Assembly (NCBI RefSeq): GCF_029784135.1
Contig: NC_073746.1
Span: forward strand, 61,292,097 to 61,356,096
DNA: 64,000 bases
Source of the DNA: Toxorhynchites rutilus septentrionalis
Lineage: Eukaryota > Arthropoda > Insecta > Diptera > Culicidae
Direction: 5' to 3'
The notes beneath the pieces are model-generated. The model had not been told where the DNA came from. It did no database searches and was given only the letters and a program-made list of their open reading frames with translations. This document shows, piece after piece, positions 32,611-44,024 of the stretch. The translations under genes were made by a program, and so were the position numbers. Each line of letters begins with the position of its first letter. The first letter of the stretch is position 1.

Positions 32611-33177
32611 CATCTTTGGCAGAAAAGATGCCATTTACTGTGCATGAGAGTCAAATGCGCAAATAATGAGCTATTTTGAAAGCTTAAAAATGGTTTGTAT
32701 GTATGCGTGCAGACATCTCTTTCTGTTTTCTTTTCTCATTTCATTTGGGATTGTGCCAAAAAAAAGCCCATACGACGTCAATGGGGATCGAACCTAGGCC
32801 GGCTGGAATGCAAAGCTAATTTACACGACCACGCTATCCACATGGCCAATGGTGCTTAAGTAGTTGTTCAGCAAATACGTGATAATGTTGCACCTGATTA
32901 TAAAATGAAGTTGGGAGGTGTTTTCTAAGAGTAAAAAAGGAGCGCATGAAGGAGAACAATATCTATCTCGGTCTGGGCCGTGTATGTGGCAAAGCATGCG
33001 GAAAGCTTATTTGTCTTTTGTTTCGCTCGCTCGTACTAATCTTACATTGTTGTACCATGTATATTATAAAAATGCTTACCAGGATTTGTGAGACATGACA
33101 TTTTCTGTTATGTTATGTCTCATTTAATGTCATAAATTGGGATGACAAAACATGAGCTAAAAATCAATTTTGGGTGT
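32604..33177. mobile_element. CTACACCC TIR element, left end lost, with tRNA-like core
   Basis: It matches 55100-55670 throughout. The left terminal repeat is missing, while the right end TTTTGGGTGTA is kept and runs into a TG repeat. Read on the minus strand, an A-box-like TAGCGTGGTCG (32826-32836) and a B-box-like GGTTCGATCCC (32784-32794) are separated by 31 bases, as in a tRNA gene. Confidence 0.7.
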
Positions 33178-33196
33178 ATGTGTGTGTGTGTGTGTA
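33177..33196. repeat. TG microsatellite
   Basis: A short GTGTGTGT run that begins exactly at the end of the TIR element's terminal repeat. Confidence 0.9.
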
Positions 33197-33399
33197 TAGA
33201 ATGAGACAAGCATCACACAAGTGAGAAGAAATGTTTAGTATCTGAGTTCTGCGCCGGGTACATTTTGCGCTGTCGTGCTTATGAATTTTGTGATCTTCGC
33301 ACCAAGATAGAATAAAAGATTTCTTTGTGCGCGCGCTGATGAAAATTAAACTCAAGCGTAGCGCTAAGTTTGTTTTCTGAAGACTGCAAATTTGATAAA

Positions 33400-34090
33400 T
33401 TTGAATTTTATTTTCATATTTTTTTTATATAGTTTTCATGGTCTCGGGACCAAGGACGCTTTTTTCTATATGTTTTTCTCGAAAGCTGAGGTTTTTTACA
33501 TAATATATCCAAAAATCAGAAATGTGTTTATTTTTGTTTTTGAAATAAAATTTTTCAAAGTTAATCTATGGTCTAAAAATCATGTTCCAAAAATGACGTT
33601 TTTCGAAAATTCATAACTTTTCAACTACCTAACAGATTTGGATAATCGATATATTAAATTGAAGTCAATGAGCTAGTCTTCTTTGAAAAAATATTGAATT
33701 TGCTGAAAAAATGGAATCCTATTCGCATAGATCTCGTCTAGTTGCATAGGAATATCGAACGAAGACTAAATCATGTTAATTCCGAAAAATAATAATTCAA
33801 AAACGATAAAAACAAACACATCTCTGATTTTTGGATATGTCATGTAAAAAATACTCAGCTTTCAAGAAAAAATATAAAAATATATAGCGCCCTTGGTCCC
33901 GAAACCATGTAAACTAGAAAAAACGAACACAATCGATAATTACGAAAACAAAATCAAATTTTCTAGCGAGTAAAATATTTTTCCACAAAAGAATAGCTTA
34001 TTCACTTCAATTTGATATATCGATCAAACTGAATCGGTCCAGCAGTTCAAAAGTTGTGAATTTTTTAAAACAAATGCTTTTTGACTGTTC
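33400..34090. repeat. Inverted pair of an AT-rich dispersed repeat
   Basis: 33430-33680 is the inverted counterpart of parts of 33800-34080: CATGGTCTCGGGACCAAGG against CCTTGGTCCCGAAACCATG, and ATATCCAAAAATCAGAAATG against CATCTCTGATTTTTGGATAT. The position of the CTTCAATTT..ATATATCGAT landmark differs between the arms, so they are circularly permuted. That suggests the family is built of tandem units. The same family occurs at 660-1290. Confidence 0.65.
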
Positions 34091-35252
34091 AGAATTTGCG
34101 ACAAAAGTGTTCGGAATATGAATCAATGACATAAATGTTGTTCGGAATTCCAGACAAATGTGATTAATGCAATTATTTTTTTTTTAAGTCAAATGAAAAA
34201 GAAGGCTCTATTGTGTCCTAAAATCAAATTAATTTCGCGAAAAAGTATCATTTTGAGTAATGAGACACTGTTTAATGGCCAACAAAGCTTTAGAGTTTGG
34301 AATTCGAGACAAAACGGTATTTCGGTCCATGAGCTGTAACAATGCAAAGCATTTTTTTCGAATTTCAAAACATTACCTCTCCCCTAAGAAGGCCCCAGAC
34401 AATTCCTGGCTACGACAGATAAAGAATTTTTGAAATTTCATTTTAAGAGTTTGTGGAGCCGCAGTAGGGATTTGTTGTCAACATAAGTTTATCTATTTAC
34501 ATCATAGCGTCACCGTCACAAGCGGCTCGCGAATCAATCCGGAACGCTCGCAATGGAAACCTCAGACTATTCGGTCGTAATTATGGAGGAGCTTTTGAAT
34601 CATCCCGAATCCACGGCGTGTGATGATGTCATGGAGTGATTGCAGTACGTCATTGTATATCGTCGATAGGAAACTCGAAAGTGGCGGAATAGCAAAGGCA
34701 ACTAATCCTTAAATTTATTCGAAAAAAGTGGCTATTTCCAAATGGAGTACGAAGTTGTCATCGACAGACGCGACAAAAATGGCAACAGTGTCGCAATTTC
34801 ATGTTCAGAAAGCAAAGAAAAGGGCTGATTAGTGAAGTTTCTAGGCATAAGTTATACAGAATCCCAACACGAATCAAATTCTAGCGGCAAAAAAAACGTT
34901 TAAAGTAGCTCTACGAGAGTTTGTTGATGGTGTTATAAACGCACCTACAGTCAAAGTCATTGCAATTGCATGTTTGGTTTGACGTTAGTTTAGAAATTTT
35001 TGGATACCTAACTTAAAGTTATCAAATTTATCATGAAGATATGCTTTCAGAAGAATTTCTTGTCTTTTGTTTTCGGAATACATGTAGTTGATCACCATTT
35101 CATAATTTATTAATTTTTTGATTTTGATTGCTCAAAAAACATACAAAACAATGCGCGCAGAACGGACTCCTGCAACTACCTAACACAAATATAAAGTTAC
35201 ATTGATTCAGTTCACTATGGCAATATTGGGGATATGTTTTAACAAGTTGAGC
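34091..35252. other. No gene recognised
   Basis: AT-rich sequence. A short plus-strand frame near 34553 (METSDYSVVIMEELLNHPES) is followed quickly by stops and I could not place it. It may be a decayed transposon ORF. Confidence 0.25.
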
Positions 35253-35456
35253 TCAGTGTCGGTCCCTAGGGGCCGACGTTGAGCTTTTTGGTAGGAAAGT
35301 GCTGACTGACTGGGACTGACAGTTATAAAATAATAAAATAAAAATATATACGGTTTGTTTTCAAATGTTTTACAAAATGTAACTACTTTCTAGTCGAATT
35401 GCTAACTATTTTCTATTCATAGAAAAATTATTTTTGGAAACTGGGACCGACACTGA
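35253..35456. mobile_element. Short MITE with 14-bp terminal repeats
   Basis: TCAGTGTCGGTCCC at 35253-35266 and its perfect reverse complement at 35443-35456 bound a 204-base AT-rich segment without coding capacity. No target-site duplication was recognised. Confidence 0.6.
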
Positions 35457-35796
35457 TATTGTGCAAATACTCTTGATGCGCGCTGAATGGGAAGCGCAGC
35501 AGGACAAAATCGGGGCTTAACGTGTTAAAGATAACAATATCTAGATCACATTCATAAGCGCTAAAAACGAATTTTTAAGAAAAAAAAATTATAAAACGTA
35601 AAGTGTTGGAAAAATGTATGCAATTACCCAGATCAACACTGGGATGTAACTTTGACATTTGGATGTAAATTACTTCAGTCATTTCGTGTGTTACAATACG
35701 GTTGGTAAATCAGACAATTTTCTGTTATCAATCATAGCTTGTTGATTAAAACTCATTATTTGGCCGAGATAATAAAACGAACCAAATAGATGATCA

Positions 35797-36269
35797 GGGG
35801 GGTCTCCGTAGCCACATTGGTTGCGCGTTCGCTTAGTAAGCGATCGATCGTGAGTTCAAAACTCAGGACCCTCATTGACCATCTTTGTGTTGTTACAGAA
35901 TAGCTACGTCCACGCAACAATCATCAGCGATGGAGATCGATCCACGGTCGAAATAAGATCGGTTCATCCATACCACTGCTCTGCTCTGCAAGACACATCG
36001 GGCTGCTGTTCTATAAATAACTCAACAATGATCAATCAACTGTCTCCGCTGTCCGGTAGTCCAACTTGGATAATGGAAGAACAGAAAGAATACTCTTACG
36101 CCTAAATGGCTACTGTGTGAATGTACCATATGTAATGGTATAGAAGGAATACTGGCGAACGGCAACTGACAACTGATATGATAACCATGTGACATGTACA
36201 CGATTAAAATTCGGCTCTGTTACAGCTAAAATGCTAATGAGCCTTAAGTAAATAAATGGGATAAAAAAA
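35797..36269 (+). mobile_element. tRNA-derived SINE, copy 1
   Basis: The head GGTCTCCGTAGCCACATTGG carries an A-box-like block, and GTGAGTTCAAAACTC a B-box-like block, for RNA polymerase III. The body is unrelated to tRNA and ends in GAGCCTTAAGTAAATAAATG plus an A-run. A perfect 9-bp target duplication AGATGATCA flanks it (35788-35796 and 36270-36278). Copies 2 and 3 lie at 40005 and 51177. Confidence 0.92.
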
Positions 36270-36642
36270 AGATGATCACAAAACTAGAATTATTTGAAAG
36301 AAAAATTCACACTTATTTTAAACCATTACAATGCTGGACTAGTGATAAGCTTTCTTATATAAAAAAATCTATTTTATTGATTTTTTAAAAATTATGAATA
36401 CATTGAATGCGAAGGTTTAGCTATCAATTTATTCAAAACAACTCCGAGGTTACGTTACGTAGCAAAAACAACCGCTTCCGATCACAAAACCAGACATGAT
36501 CACCTCAAATCATTCATTTCATATGATTGAAACATTAAGGCCTCTAAAATATCACGATTTGTGAGATTAAGGTACCGGTTCAATTCTCTTGGATGCGAAT
36601 TAATTGTCTCATCTTTTATTGTTCAGAATATGTCAACATTCC

Positions 36643-36667
36643 AGCAACAGCAGCAGCAGCAGCAGCA
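36643..36667. repeat. CAG triplet repeat
   Basis: About eight CAG/CAA triplets. Open frames across it give polyglutamine, polyalanine or polyserine, none with supporting context. Confidence 0.85.
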
Positions 36668-37112
36668 TACACAAAAACTGCCGTATTGTTGTTTGGTTTG
36701 GTTTCGTGCTGCACATGTTTCGTGGAATTCAATACTCGCTCGGTCGCTCCGTCAGCACAGCCCTGCGCGAGATGCACTGCGAGCTGAACCGAGCGCGCAT
36801 GACACCACCCCTCACGCCTCAACGCGTCGTCTCATTAGCTGCCTTGCACAGATCACTTTCGCAGCATCTCGCCGTGCACTGACTGACTGTCTTGCACTTT
36901 GCACATTTTGTCTTCGTTCGGCGGTTAATGAACGGCGGTCATGTAAGATGATTCAGCTACAATCATTTTTTAGGTTTTTTAGGCAGAAAATGATGTATTG
37001 TGTGATTTGAAAAGATTTATTTTCAATGTAATTTCCTCTTCCCCTCTCGGACCACGGTCTGGTGGCAGGATGCCGGCCGGGCTCGGTTAGAGACACCGGG
37101 GAGGGACCTCGA

Positions 37113-37121
37113 ACGAGTGTC

Positions 37122-37164
<43 letters not shown>
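37113..37164. repeat. TG dinucleotide microsatellite
   Basis: About 22 uninterrupted TG units lie roughly 440 bases downstream of the LIX1-family exon's donor site, inside its first intron. Confidence 0.95.
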
Positions 37165-37165
<1 letters not shown>

Positions 37166-37596
37166 ACAATTGGCCCCAGAAAAATGCGCATATCTCTCCC
37201 GGGCTGTTGTCGATGCTTCTGCTTGATGTTGCAGCACACAAGATGAAAGCAGGTGAAGTGTTCATTTGTAGCGAGATAATGGATTTCGGAGAAAATTAAA
37301 AAGAATTGAATCCCGAAATGCACTGCCCCAAATTTCCACGTCAAAATGAGTGATGATCGACAGAAATGATTCGCCTTTTTCAGAAGAGAGGGCCAGGCCC
37401 ATTGAAAGGCGACGACCGAAACACCACGGACTCGAACGGTCCAGGTTCTTTATCCTTTTGCCCGTGTTTGAAAGTTTGTCCGGTCGATGACCGTAATTAA
37501 CCCAAAAATCAAGATGATTGAGCGAAACGTCAACGGTGCTAATGAGTTACGCGAGAGATACTATTCTTTGAAGCGAATGGAAATGAAATTGAACTC

Positions 37597-37602
37597 ACTT
37601 AC
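37597..37602 (-). promoter_or_regulatory. 5' splice site (GTAAGT)
   Basis: On the minus strand the exon ends GGTAGAG and is followed by GTAAGT, a consensus donor. Without splicing the frame would add one lysine and stop. The intron proceeds toward position 1 and is full of transposons. Confidence 0.75.
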
Positions 37603-38011
37603 CTCTACCATATCCTTGGGTGTGTTTGGCGAAGCTATTTACAACGGCATCGACTGCCTCCTTTAGGACCTGCTTTGCCCGTGCATCCGGTGCAGAGGGC
37701 GCTGCTGGGGCCTGCGATTTCCCATTCGGGACCAGAAGTTTCTGTGGTACACTGACGTTTGTCATATGAATAACACTGCCCGCGCCGTTCACCTGACTCG
37801 AATTGTTCTGATTTTTGTTCTTGCTGTTGAGGTTATTGTTGTTGATCGTGGTGTTCGCTGAAGTATTGCTAGTATTGTTATTATTATTGTTGTTAACGTT
37901 AACAGCTGCGGCTTTGCCGTGAGTGCCGTTGATGTTACCCGATTGTTTGACTGCGGTTGCTGTTTTTGCGGTTACTGCGGACGTTACTAGATCACTCTGA
38001 ACCTGGTTCAT
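37603..38011 (-). CDS. lft: First coding exon of a LIX1-family gene (lowfat-like)
   Basis: The exon encodes 136 residues plus one base. From MNQVQSDLVTSAVTAKTATA it passes through an asparagine/threonine-rich low-complexity stretch (residues about 39-75) and a proline/alanine-rich linker. It ends VLKEAVDAVVNSFAKHTQGY-GR. That last block closely resembles the conserved start of LIX1L and Drosophila lowfat as I know them, where the next residues are VNVVEALQEFW. The split codon (G at the exon end, phase 1) would allow the expected valine. Lowfat binds the protocadherins Fat and Dachsous in planar polarity and growth control. The chosen ATG (context AAGAATGA) is the only in-frame one in this open stretch. 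The remaining exons lie at lower coordinates or outside the window and were not found. The name rests on this short block. Confidence 0.72.
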
Positions 38012-38500
38012 TCTTGTTGCGGTGGCCCGTCGAGGTGACTCGTATGCTGCATAACACGATGCACACTGTCTCTGGCAAGGGGACCAACTGGTGCGTTTTA
38101 TTATGCATGAGATCCTTGCCTGTCCACCATACGCAGTCCATTCTCATTCGGATATTTGGCGATGCTGAAAAAGTAACACTAACTAATCCATTCTGCTGCT
38201 ACCACTACTCTTCAGGTACTCCTAAACGCTAACGTAAATGGTAATGGGCGGGACATCATTGTTATCACAGCCAATCATCCTTCGCCGGTGCCAGAGTCGG
38301 TTCATCCATTCTGAAACGGAATGAAAAAGTTTTTGTTTTCAATATTTTTATATGTGGTCAATGGTTTATTAGTTCAGACGCAAAACATTTGAAAAACAAA
38401 AACACCAGTATTTCATTATTATAAAACCAGATGGGAAATTATCACTTCTTTACAAAATTCACAAAAATTAAAATCAGTTCTTAATTCGTAGTTCATCTTT
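38012..38500. other. Likely 5' UTR or flank of the LIX1-family gene
   Basis: GC-richer, apparently single-copy DNA directly upstream of the start codon. The reading frame stays open for some distance without another ATG. I could not assign a transcription start. Confidence 0.35.
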
Positions 38501-38509
38501 AGTTCTCAA

Positions 38510-38960
38510 TTAGTTAAAGAAACCTATTTGGCGTGTGTTTAAGCTCTTAAAAATTCTTATCCTGCTTGTTAGCTGCATCTTCTTTTCTTGAGATCTCGCC
38601 CCATAAGTTTTAGAGTGGGTTTTAATCTGGTAAACAAGCTGGCCAGTCCTGAATCTGAAGCCTTTACTCATTAAACCATGCCATGCCATGGTCATCCAAT
38701 TTTTATGAACTGATGCAAAAACCGCCCATAAATGATTCTGAAGTACTTCGTTGTGCTTCTGGTTCATTCGTGTAGATGAAAAACTAACTAAACCATGTCT
38801 CTTTGGGATATTTTTTCCCTAAACCATCAAAATCCTCCAAAGTTGCGGGTCGAAACACTAATGTGGCAGCTAATTCCAACGGACTTCGTTTATACATTTC
38901 AAATTATCATCTCTGATGAAAAGAGATTTGATCTGGATCGGATTGCTTCGTACTGGAAGG
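38510..38960 (-). pseudogene. Tc1-like transposase C-terminal relic
   Basis: On the minus strand, WMTMAWHGLMSKGFRFRTG and the following DNA (CTGGCCAGCTTGTTTACCAG...ACTTATGGGG) align with 60830-60920, where the reading is a Tc1 pattern of the type DWPA-SPDLNPIENLWG. Frames are heavily broken. Confidence 0.5.
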
Positions 38961-40004
38961 ACTTTCGAAACTAGTCACGTAATTTTTCAATTTGTTTCTT
39001 CCGCGTGGAACGAAGATTATCGCTCGCAAAAGGATGTTTTAGTTTGAAAATGAAATGACAATCAACAGTTAACTATTCAAATTAATCGCATGTCTGTCTT
39101 ATCCACATTCCCGCTACATACGTCCTGCCAGATATATACCGGGAATTTGTGTTTTAAAACGTGCTTTATGCTTCATTGCTTTATTTAACATCGAAATTTA
39201 CATTTTTTCATCAAATATGATATACCTCCTGAAAGATTCCGTATATATGTATTTTTTATGCGAAAAAAGTTTTTTCATTCTTTTTTCCCCATGCTTTTAA
39301 CTGTTTCTCATATAAAAGGAGCAAATATTTTCGTGACTCGAGTTTTGTTCATTTACCTTTATTGTCTAAACCAGAATTTCACTCAAGGAAGATTATCTTT
39401 CTGCAGAAACCTTCGTATCATTAGATTCCTACTGCACGCAAATTCAGGAAACGTTTGTTCGAAATGCTCGCATTCTTTGCCGGTTTCAATAGTTATAGCT
39501 AACTGCCATGATTTGAAGCGTTTTTAATCGTTTTTTCACAGATTGAAAACGGAAAAACATTAAAAAGTAAGAGAAACAAAGCACGGCACCCGAAATATGT
39601 TCATTCAAGAATATGCATTGATCCACAAACATGAATGAAATAAATGTTGCAATTTGTGTAATTTATATTTTTAGCTGTTAAAAGAAAAAAAGAATAAAGA
39701 AAATAAAATAAAAAAATTAAACATTTGACGAGAAGTAAAATTGAATAACAACTAAGTTTAGAAGTCAATAATACTAAAATTTTAGTATCTGCCAAAATGT
39801 CAGGTGGTCCCTTATAGTTTTAAACGCTTGCATTAATCGATTGTTCGTTCGTCAATTTTCAATTGATTCCATTATTTTTGCCTGAGCTGGGAGAATGATA
39901 TGACATACCATAATTACTCATATCCATGCCATGTTCAACTGTAATGCCTGAGAACCAGCTTTCATCAGTAGCTTGGTTGAGGCGAAGGTTGAATTCCGTT
40001 GGTT
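38961..40004. other. No gene recognised
   Basis: AT-rich sequence without recognised repeats or exons. Confidence 0.3.
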
Positions 40005-40486
40005 GGGTCTCCGTAGCCTCATTGGTTGCGCGTTCGCTTAGTAAGCTTAGTAAGCGATCGATCGTGAGTTCAAAACTCAGGGCCCTCATTGACCATCTTT
40101 GTGTTGTTACAGAATAGCTATGTCCACGCAACAATCATCAGCGATGGAGATCGATCCACGGTCGAAACAAGATAGATTCATCCATACAACTGCTCTGCTC
40201 TGCAAGATACATCGGGCTGCTGTTCTATAAATAACTCAACAATGATCATATCAACTGTCTCCGCTGTCCGGTGGTCTAACTGGATAATGGAAGAACAGAA
40301 AGAATACTCTTACGCCTAAATGGCTACTGTGTAAATGTACCATATGCAATGGTATAGAAGGAATACTGGCGAATGGCAACTGTGTAAGGTGCTATAAATA
40401 TAGATATGATAACAATGTGACATGTACACGATTAAAATTCGGCTCTGTTACAACTAAAATACTAATGAGCCTAAAATAAATAAATG
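40005..40486 (+). mobile_element. tRNA-derived SINE, copy 2
   Basis: Very similar to copy 1 at 35797: GGTCTCCGTAGCC head, GTGAGTTCAAAACTC, ATGGAGATCGATCCACGGTC, and AAAATTCGGCTCTGTTAC near the tail. A 9-base TTAGTAAGC duplication in the head and a short extra segment near 40385 distinguish it. No clear target duplication was seen. Confidence 0.85.
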
Positions 40487-40772
40487 GACATCATGACTAA
40501 GGTTCCGATATCGTATAGAAATTTCACTATCATTATTTTCATTATATGAAATTAGACGAATTCCATGCCAACTCGACTGGCCGTTGGCAGCACCATCTTA
40601 GATAGCAGTGAAGTGTTGTGGGTGTAAAGACATGGGTCATTTAAGCAACTTTGCATACTTGAAATATTCGAAAAAGGATCAGACTACTTTTTGGAAAAAG
40701 CCAAAAATTTTTTCTTCATTTTTTACAAAAAATTATAACCTAAAAACTATGATACCTAGAAAATTCTTGCTA

Positions 40773-41502
40773 AGGGGGTATTCTAGTGTAGAGGCACGCA
40801 TTTCGAACGTTTTTTAGAGCTCCGTGAAAATAAAACAAAGAATATTCCTACTATCCATTATATCATTATTTGTTCATCTATCTTTTAACAATAAAACAAA
40901 ACTTCGACGAAGAAAAAATATTCATAACTAGAATGGTTAAGACCTGATGAAGTGAGAGGGTTAAAAAAAAAGTTGTGCCATGGCGTACACGATTCCAGCC
41001 CCTCTGGTTATCTAAAACGAAAAAATCGTACAGATTCTGAATCAGTAAAGATGTCGCTATCGCATGAACCTCGAACAAAACATCGTTTTTGACAAAATGG
41101 TGGCCGTTTGAAAAACAAAATGCGGTTTAAACCGTTTTTTCTTACGTTCCCCGATTTTTTAAAAATAGTATAATTTAAAAAATACTATTGTTTTAGAGGT
41201 TCATGTGATAGAGAGCTGCCTGCAGATTGTATTCATATAAATTCGACATGAATCGGTTCAGCAGAACTTGAGATAACGTGTACGTTAGTTTGAAAAAGAA
41301 ATGGTTTCAAGGAAAACACGTTCGAAGTTCATTGTTCTGGCCGTACCAGGGTAGAAATCGCTTCACTAAAATGGCTCGAACTCGCTAAATAACACGAATT
41401 TCGATAAGTTCTTTCTAGAATATATTGTTGAAGGCCTAAACTACAGAAAAATGAAGGAAAAAATTTGATTTTCCTAAAATTTCTAGACTAGAATACTCCT
41501 TT
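40773..41502. mobile_element. MITE with GTATTCTAGTSTAGA ends, inside foldback left arm
   Basis: The left end GGGGGTATTCTAGTGTAGA and the right end read in reverse, GGAGTATTCTAGTCTAGA, are imperfect inverted repeats. The right arm of the foldback supplies the empty site: its counterpart runs AATTCTTGCCAAAGGATGAA without interruption. Confidence 0.7.
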
Positions 41503-41768
41503 GAAGGATGAAATGTAGGAAATTGTTAAAAATTAAAATTCACTTTTCTCGAAAAACGCAGTTTTTTTAATTCCCAAATATATATATATGAATAGCCCTT
41601 ACAATTCCCAACAAATCGTCCATATATCGGAAGACGGATACCTTTACAGGGAAAAAGTTTTTTTAACAACAACTTTTTCATGTTTTCATTGTAAAAATAC
41701 AACTAATCCTAATCCTTGTTTAAAGTCAAGATAGCGATATAGTGTATTCGACAATGTTTTATATCTTA

Positions 41769-42588
41769 CTAGCTGACCCGGCAAACTTCGTCTCACCCAA
41801 AATTTGTTTTTCGTTATCAATACCTTCAAACATTCACGTTTTCTTACTAAGCGCTAGTTCATGAGTCCAATCGCAGAACTGTTCATTGATTGATCTTCTA
41901 ATCGACCCCGTTGAATTTACCTTTCACTAAAAGAATCCTAGTACTTCTTTTTTTTTTGTCTGTATTATAGTGATTTTCAACACTTTTGGCTGGTTCGTCA
42001 CCTTCACCTTCCATTTCGGAAGAATGTCGGGAGTGAGAATTGAACTCGTGACCTTCAGCGTGAGAGGTATGGATGTTAGCACTACGCCAGATCGCCTCCA
42101 CCTAGTACCAAAACTCATCATTATAATATCAGATTATTTTCAGACACAATTCTCATTCAAGATTTTTCAACTACTCGCAAATAACATGTTTCTCCGTTAC
42201 GTGGAATAAATGTTTGATACAGAAAATATGTTTTCTTAATTGGTTCTTGAATTATGGAGGAATGTATGCTTCATTAGTATGGCAGTTCCTTTCAAAAAGA
42301 CGGGAGGAGTGTCTATTCATCATAGAAACGTTTCGTGTCCCCTAAAACCTTCGCATGCCAAATTTCACTCCATTTGCTTGATTAGTTTTCGAGTTATGCA
42401 GAAATTTGTCTTTCATTTGTACCCCTTAGAGAGGGGGGAGGGGTCTCAAACTATCACGAAAACCTTCCTCGGCCCCAAAAACGCCTACGTACCACTTCTC
42501 ATGTTGATCGGTTCAGTAGTTTCCGAGTCCAGCAGAATCAGACAGACAGACAGACAGAAATCCATTTTCATATATATATATATATAGA
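41769..42588 (-). mobile_element. Helitron-like element, copy in foldback
   Basis: Read on the minus strand it begins TCTATATATATA...GGATTTCTGTCTGTCTG and ends ACGAAGTTTGCCGGGTCAG followed by CTAG. The flanking bases are A before and T after, and there is no target duplication. These are the hallmarks of a Helitron (TC...CTRR between A and T). It shares both ends with 53620-55009. It holds only a short part of the internal repeats and carries a SINE. No Rep/helicase gene is present, so it is non-autonomous. I see no strong 3' hairpin, which weakens the class call. Confidence 0.75.
41945..42100 (-). mobile_element. tRNA-derived SINE nested in the Helitron
   Basis: On the minus strand GGTGGAGGCGATCTGGCGTA gives the tRNA-like head with an A box. 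CACGAGTTCAATTCTCACTC is the B-box region, and a run of about 10 A ends it. A perfect 8-bp target duplication CCTAGTAC flanks it (41937-41944 and 42101-42108). It is a different family from the SINE at 35797. Confidence 0.92.
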
Positions 42589-42950
42589 TTATCGCATTTT
42601 ACATGCTCTGCCAACTTTTCTCTATTTAGAAACATGTTAAGAACATGTCAAACGCGAGAATTTACACACAAAAATATTACGAGCAAAACATTGTTATTTT
42701 CAGGAGTCTTCATACAAAAATTACTAATATTCCAAAAACTATAAAAGATAGAAAGACAAAAGTTTATATTTTAATAAGATCTAAAACTTTGTCGAATACA
42801 CTATATCGCTATCTTGACTTTAAACAAAATTAGAATTAGTTGTATTCATTTCAAAGAAAACATGAAAAAGTTGTTGTTAGAAAAACTTTTTCCCTGTAAA
42901 AGTGCCCATCTTCCGATGTATGGACGACTTGTTGGAAATTTTAAGGGCTA

Positions 42951-42954
<4 letters not shown>

Positions 42955-43015
<61 letters not shown>

Positions 43016-43020
43016 TTTTT
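42955..43020. repeat. TA microsatellite followed by T-run
   Basis: About 25 TA units then about 15 T in the right arm of the foldback. The left arm has a much shorter TA run at the matching position (41579-41590), so it expanded after the arms formed. Confidence 0.9.
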
Positions 43021-44024
43021 GGGATTTAAAAAAAATACGTTTTTGAGAAAAATTAATTTTTAAAATAACTTTTTTTTCAGCGAAATTTTTTTTCCGAAAA
43101 ATGTTTTGGTATTTTTTTTATGAAAATTTAAACAATTTCCTACATTTCATCCTTTGGCAAGAATTTTGTAGGTATCATAGGTTTTAAGTTATTATTTTTT
43201 GTAGAATATTATAAAAAATTTTTTGGCTTTTTCCAAAAAGTAGTCTAATTCTTTTTCGAATATTTCAAGTTTGCAAAGTTGCTTAAATGATCCATGTCTT
43301 TACACCCACCACGCTTCACTACTATCTGAGATGGTGTTGCCAATTCCTAAGACGAGTTGGCATGAAATTCGTCGTTAATGAAAACTAACATTATAGTTTT
43401 TCATGTAAAATCGCATACAGAATTTCGATTTTATTTTTCTTAAATAGTTATGATTTTGCAATGTAGCGAAATTTCTCAAATTTTCAAAAAAATCATATCT
43501 TCATTTTTGTCAGTCCGAAATGTATAGTGTTTTCTTTGTTGGGTTGGTTTTGAAAGGGTTGAAGGGTTGAAAGTTTTGGAAATGTTTTTTCAAGTATCGA
43601 TGTTTTGGGTTTTTAACACTAAATTCCATTTTTGAAACAGATGTTTTAACGGTGTATTGAAAATGATATTTTTCCTAAATGGACAATTGATTTTCCACCA
43701 ACTTTGCTGTACATCTTATTTTCATCAGACATCTAACTTCCAAGTTATGATTTTGTTGCAAAAAAAAGGTCAAAGATTCTGGATATGTCTTTATCGGAAA
43801 ACAGTCGTAATTGAACTTGATCATCTGATAATTAAGATAAATGATTTAAGAGAGCTGCCTCCATGTGTACAATGTTTAAAAAAAATCAGAGAGGGTCGGG
43901 ATAGCGGTCGGTTGATTTGGCGTGGAAGTGAAAATCTGCTCCATAGTGAAAATACGATGTTAATTCCCTTTGATTGAAAAAACACCAACCTTAATTCAAA
44001 CTCGAAATTCCATCCATGATGGTA

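Larger units (their letters stand above)
40545..43410. mobile_element. Large foldback element disrupted by two insertions
   Basis: The left arm (40545-41768, interrupted) and right arm (42780-43410) are inverted counterparts. Examples are GTGTAAAGACATGGGTCATTT against a CATGTCTTTACACCC stretch, CCAAAAAGTAGTC pairs, and CGATATAGTGTATTCGACAA against TTGTCGAATACACTATATCG. Each arm is about 0.5-0.6 kb once insertions are removed, around a spacer of about 190 bases. The insertions are a MITE (40773-41502) and a Helitron-like element (41769-42588). No coding frame belongs to the foldback. Confidence 0.8.

Noticed and set aside
35797..35870. A tRNA gene
   Set aside because: The A and B boxes belong to a SINE head: a long non-tRNA body, A-rich tail and target duplication follow, and the acceptor stem cannot pair.
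36561..37010. A 149-codon frame with a glutamine run as an exon
   Set aside because: Three frames are open across the CAG repeat and the residues outside it show no conserved pattern.
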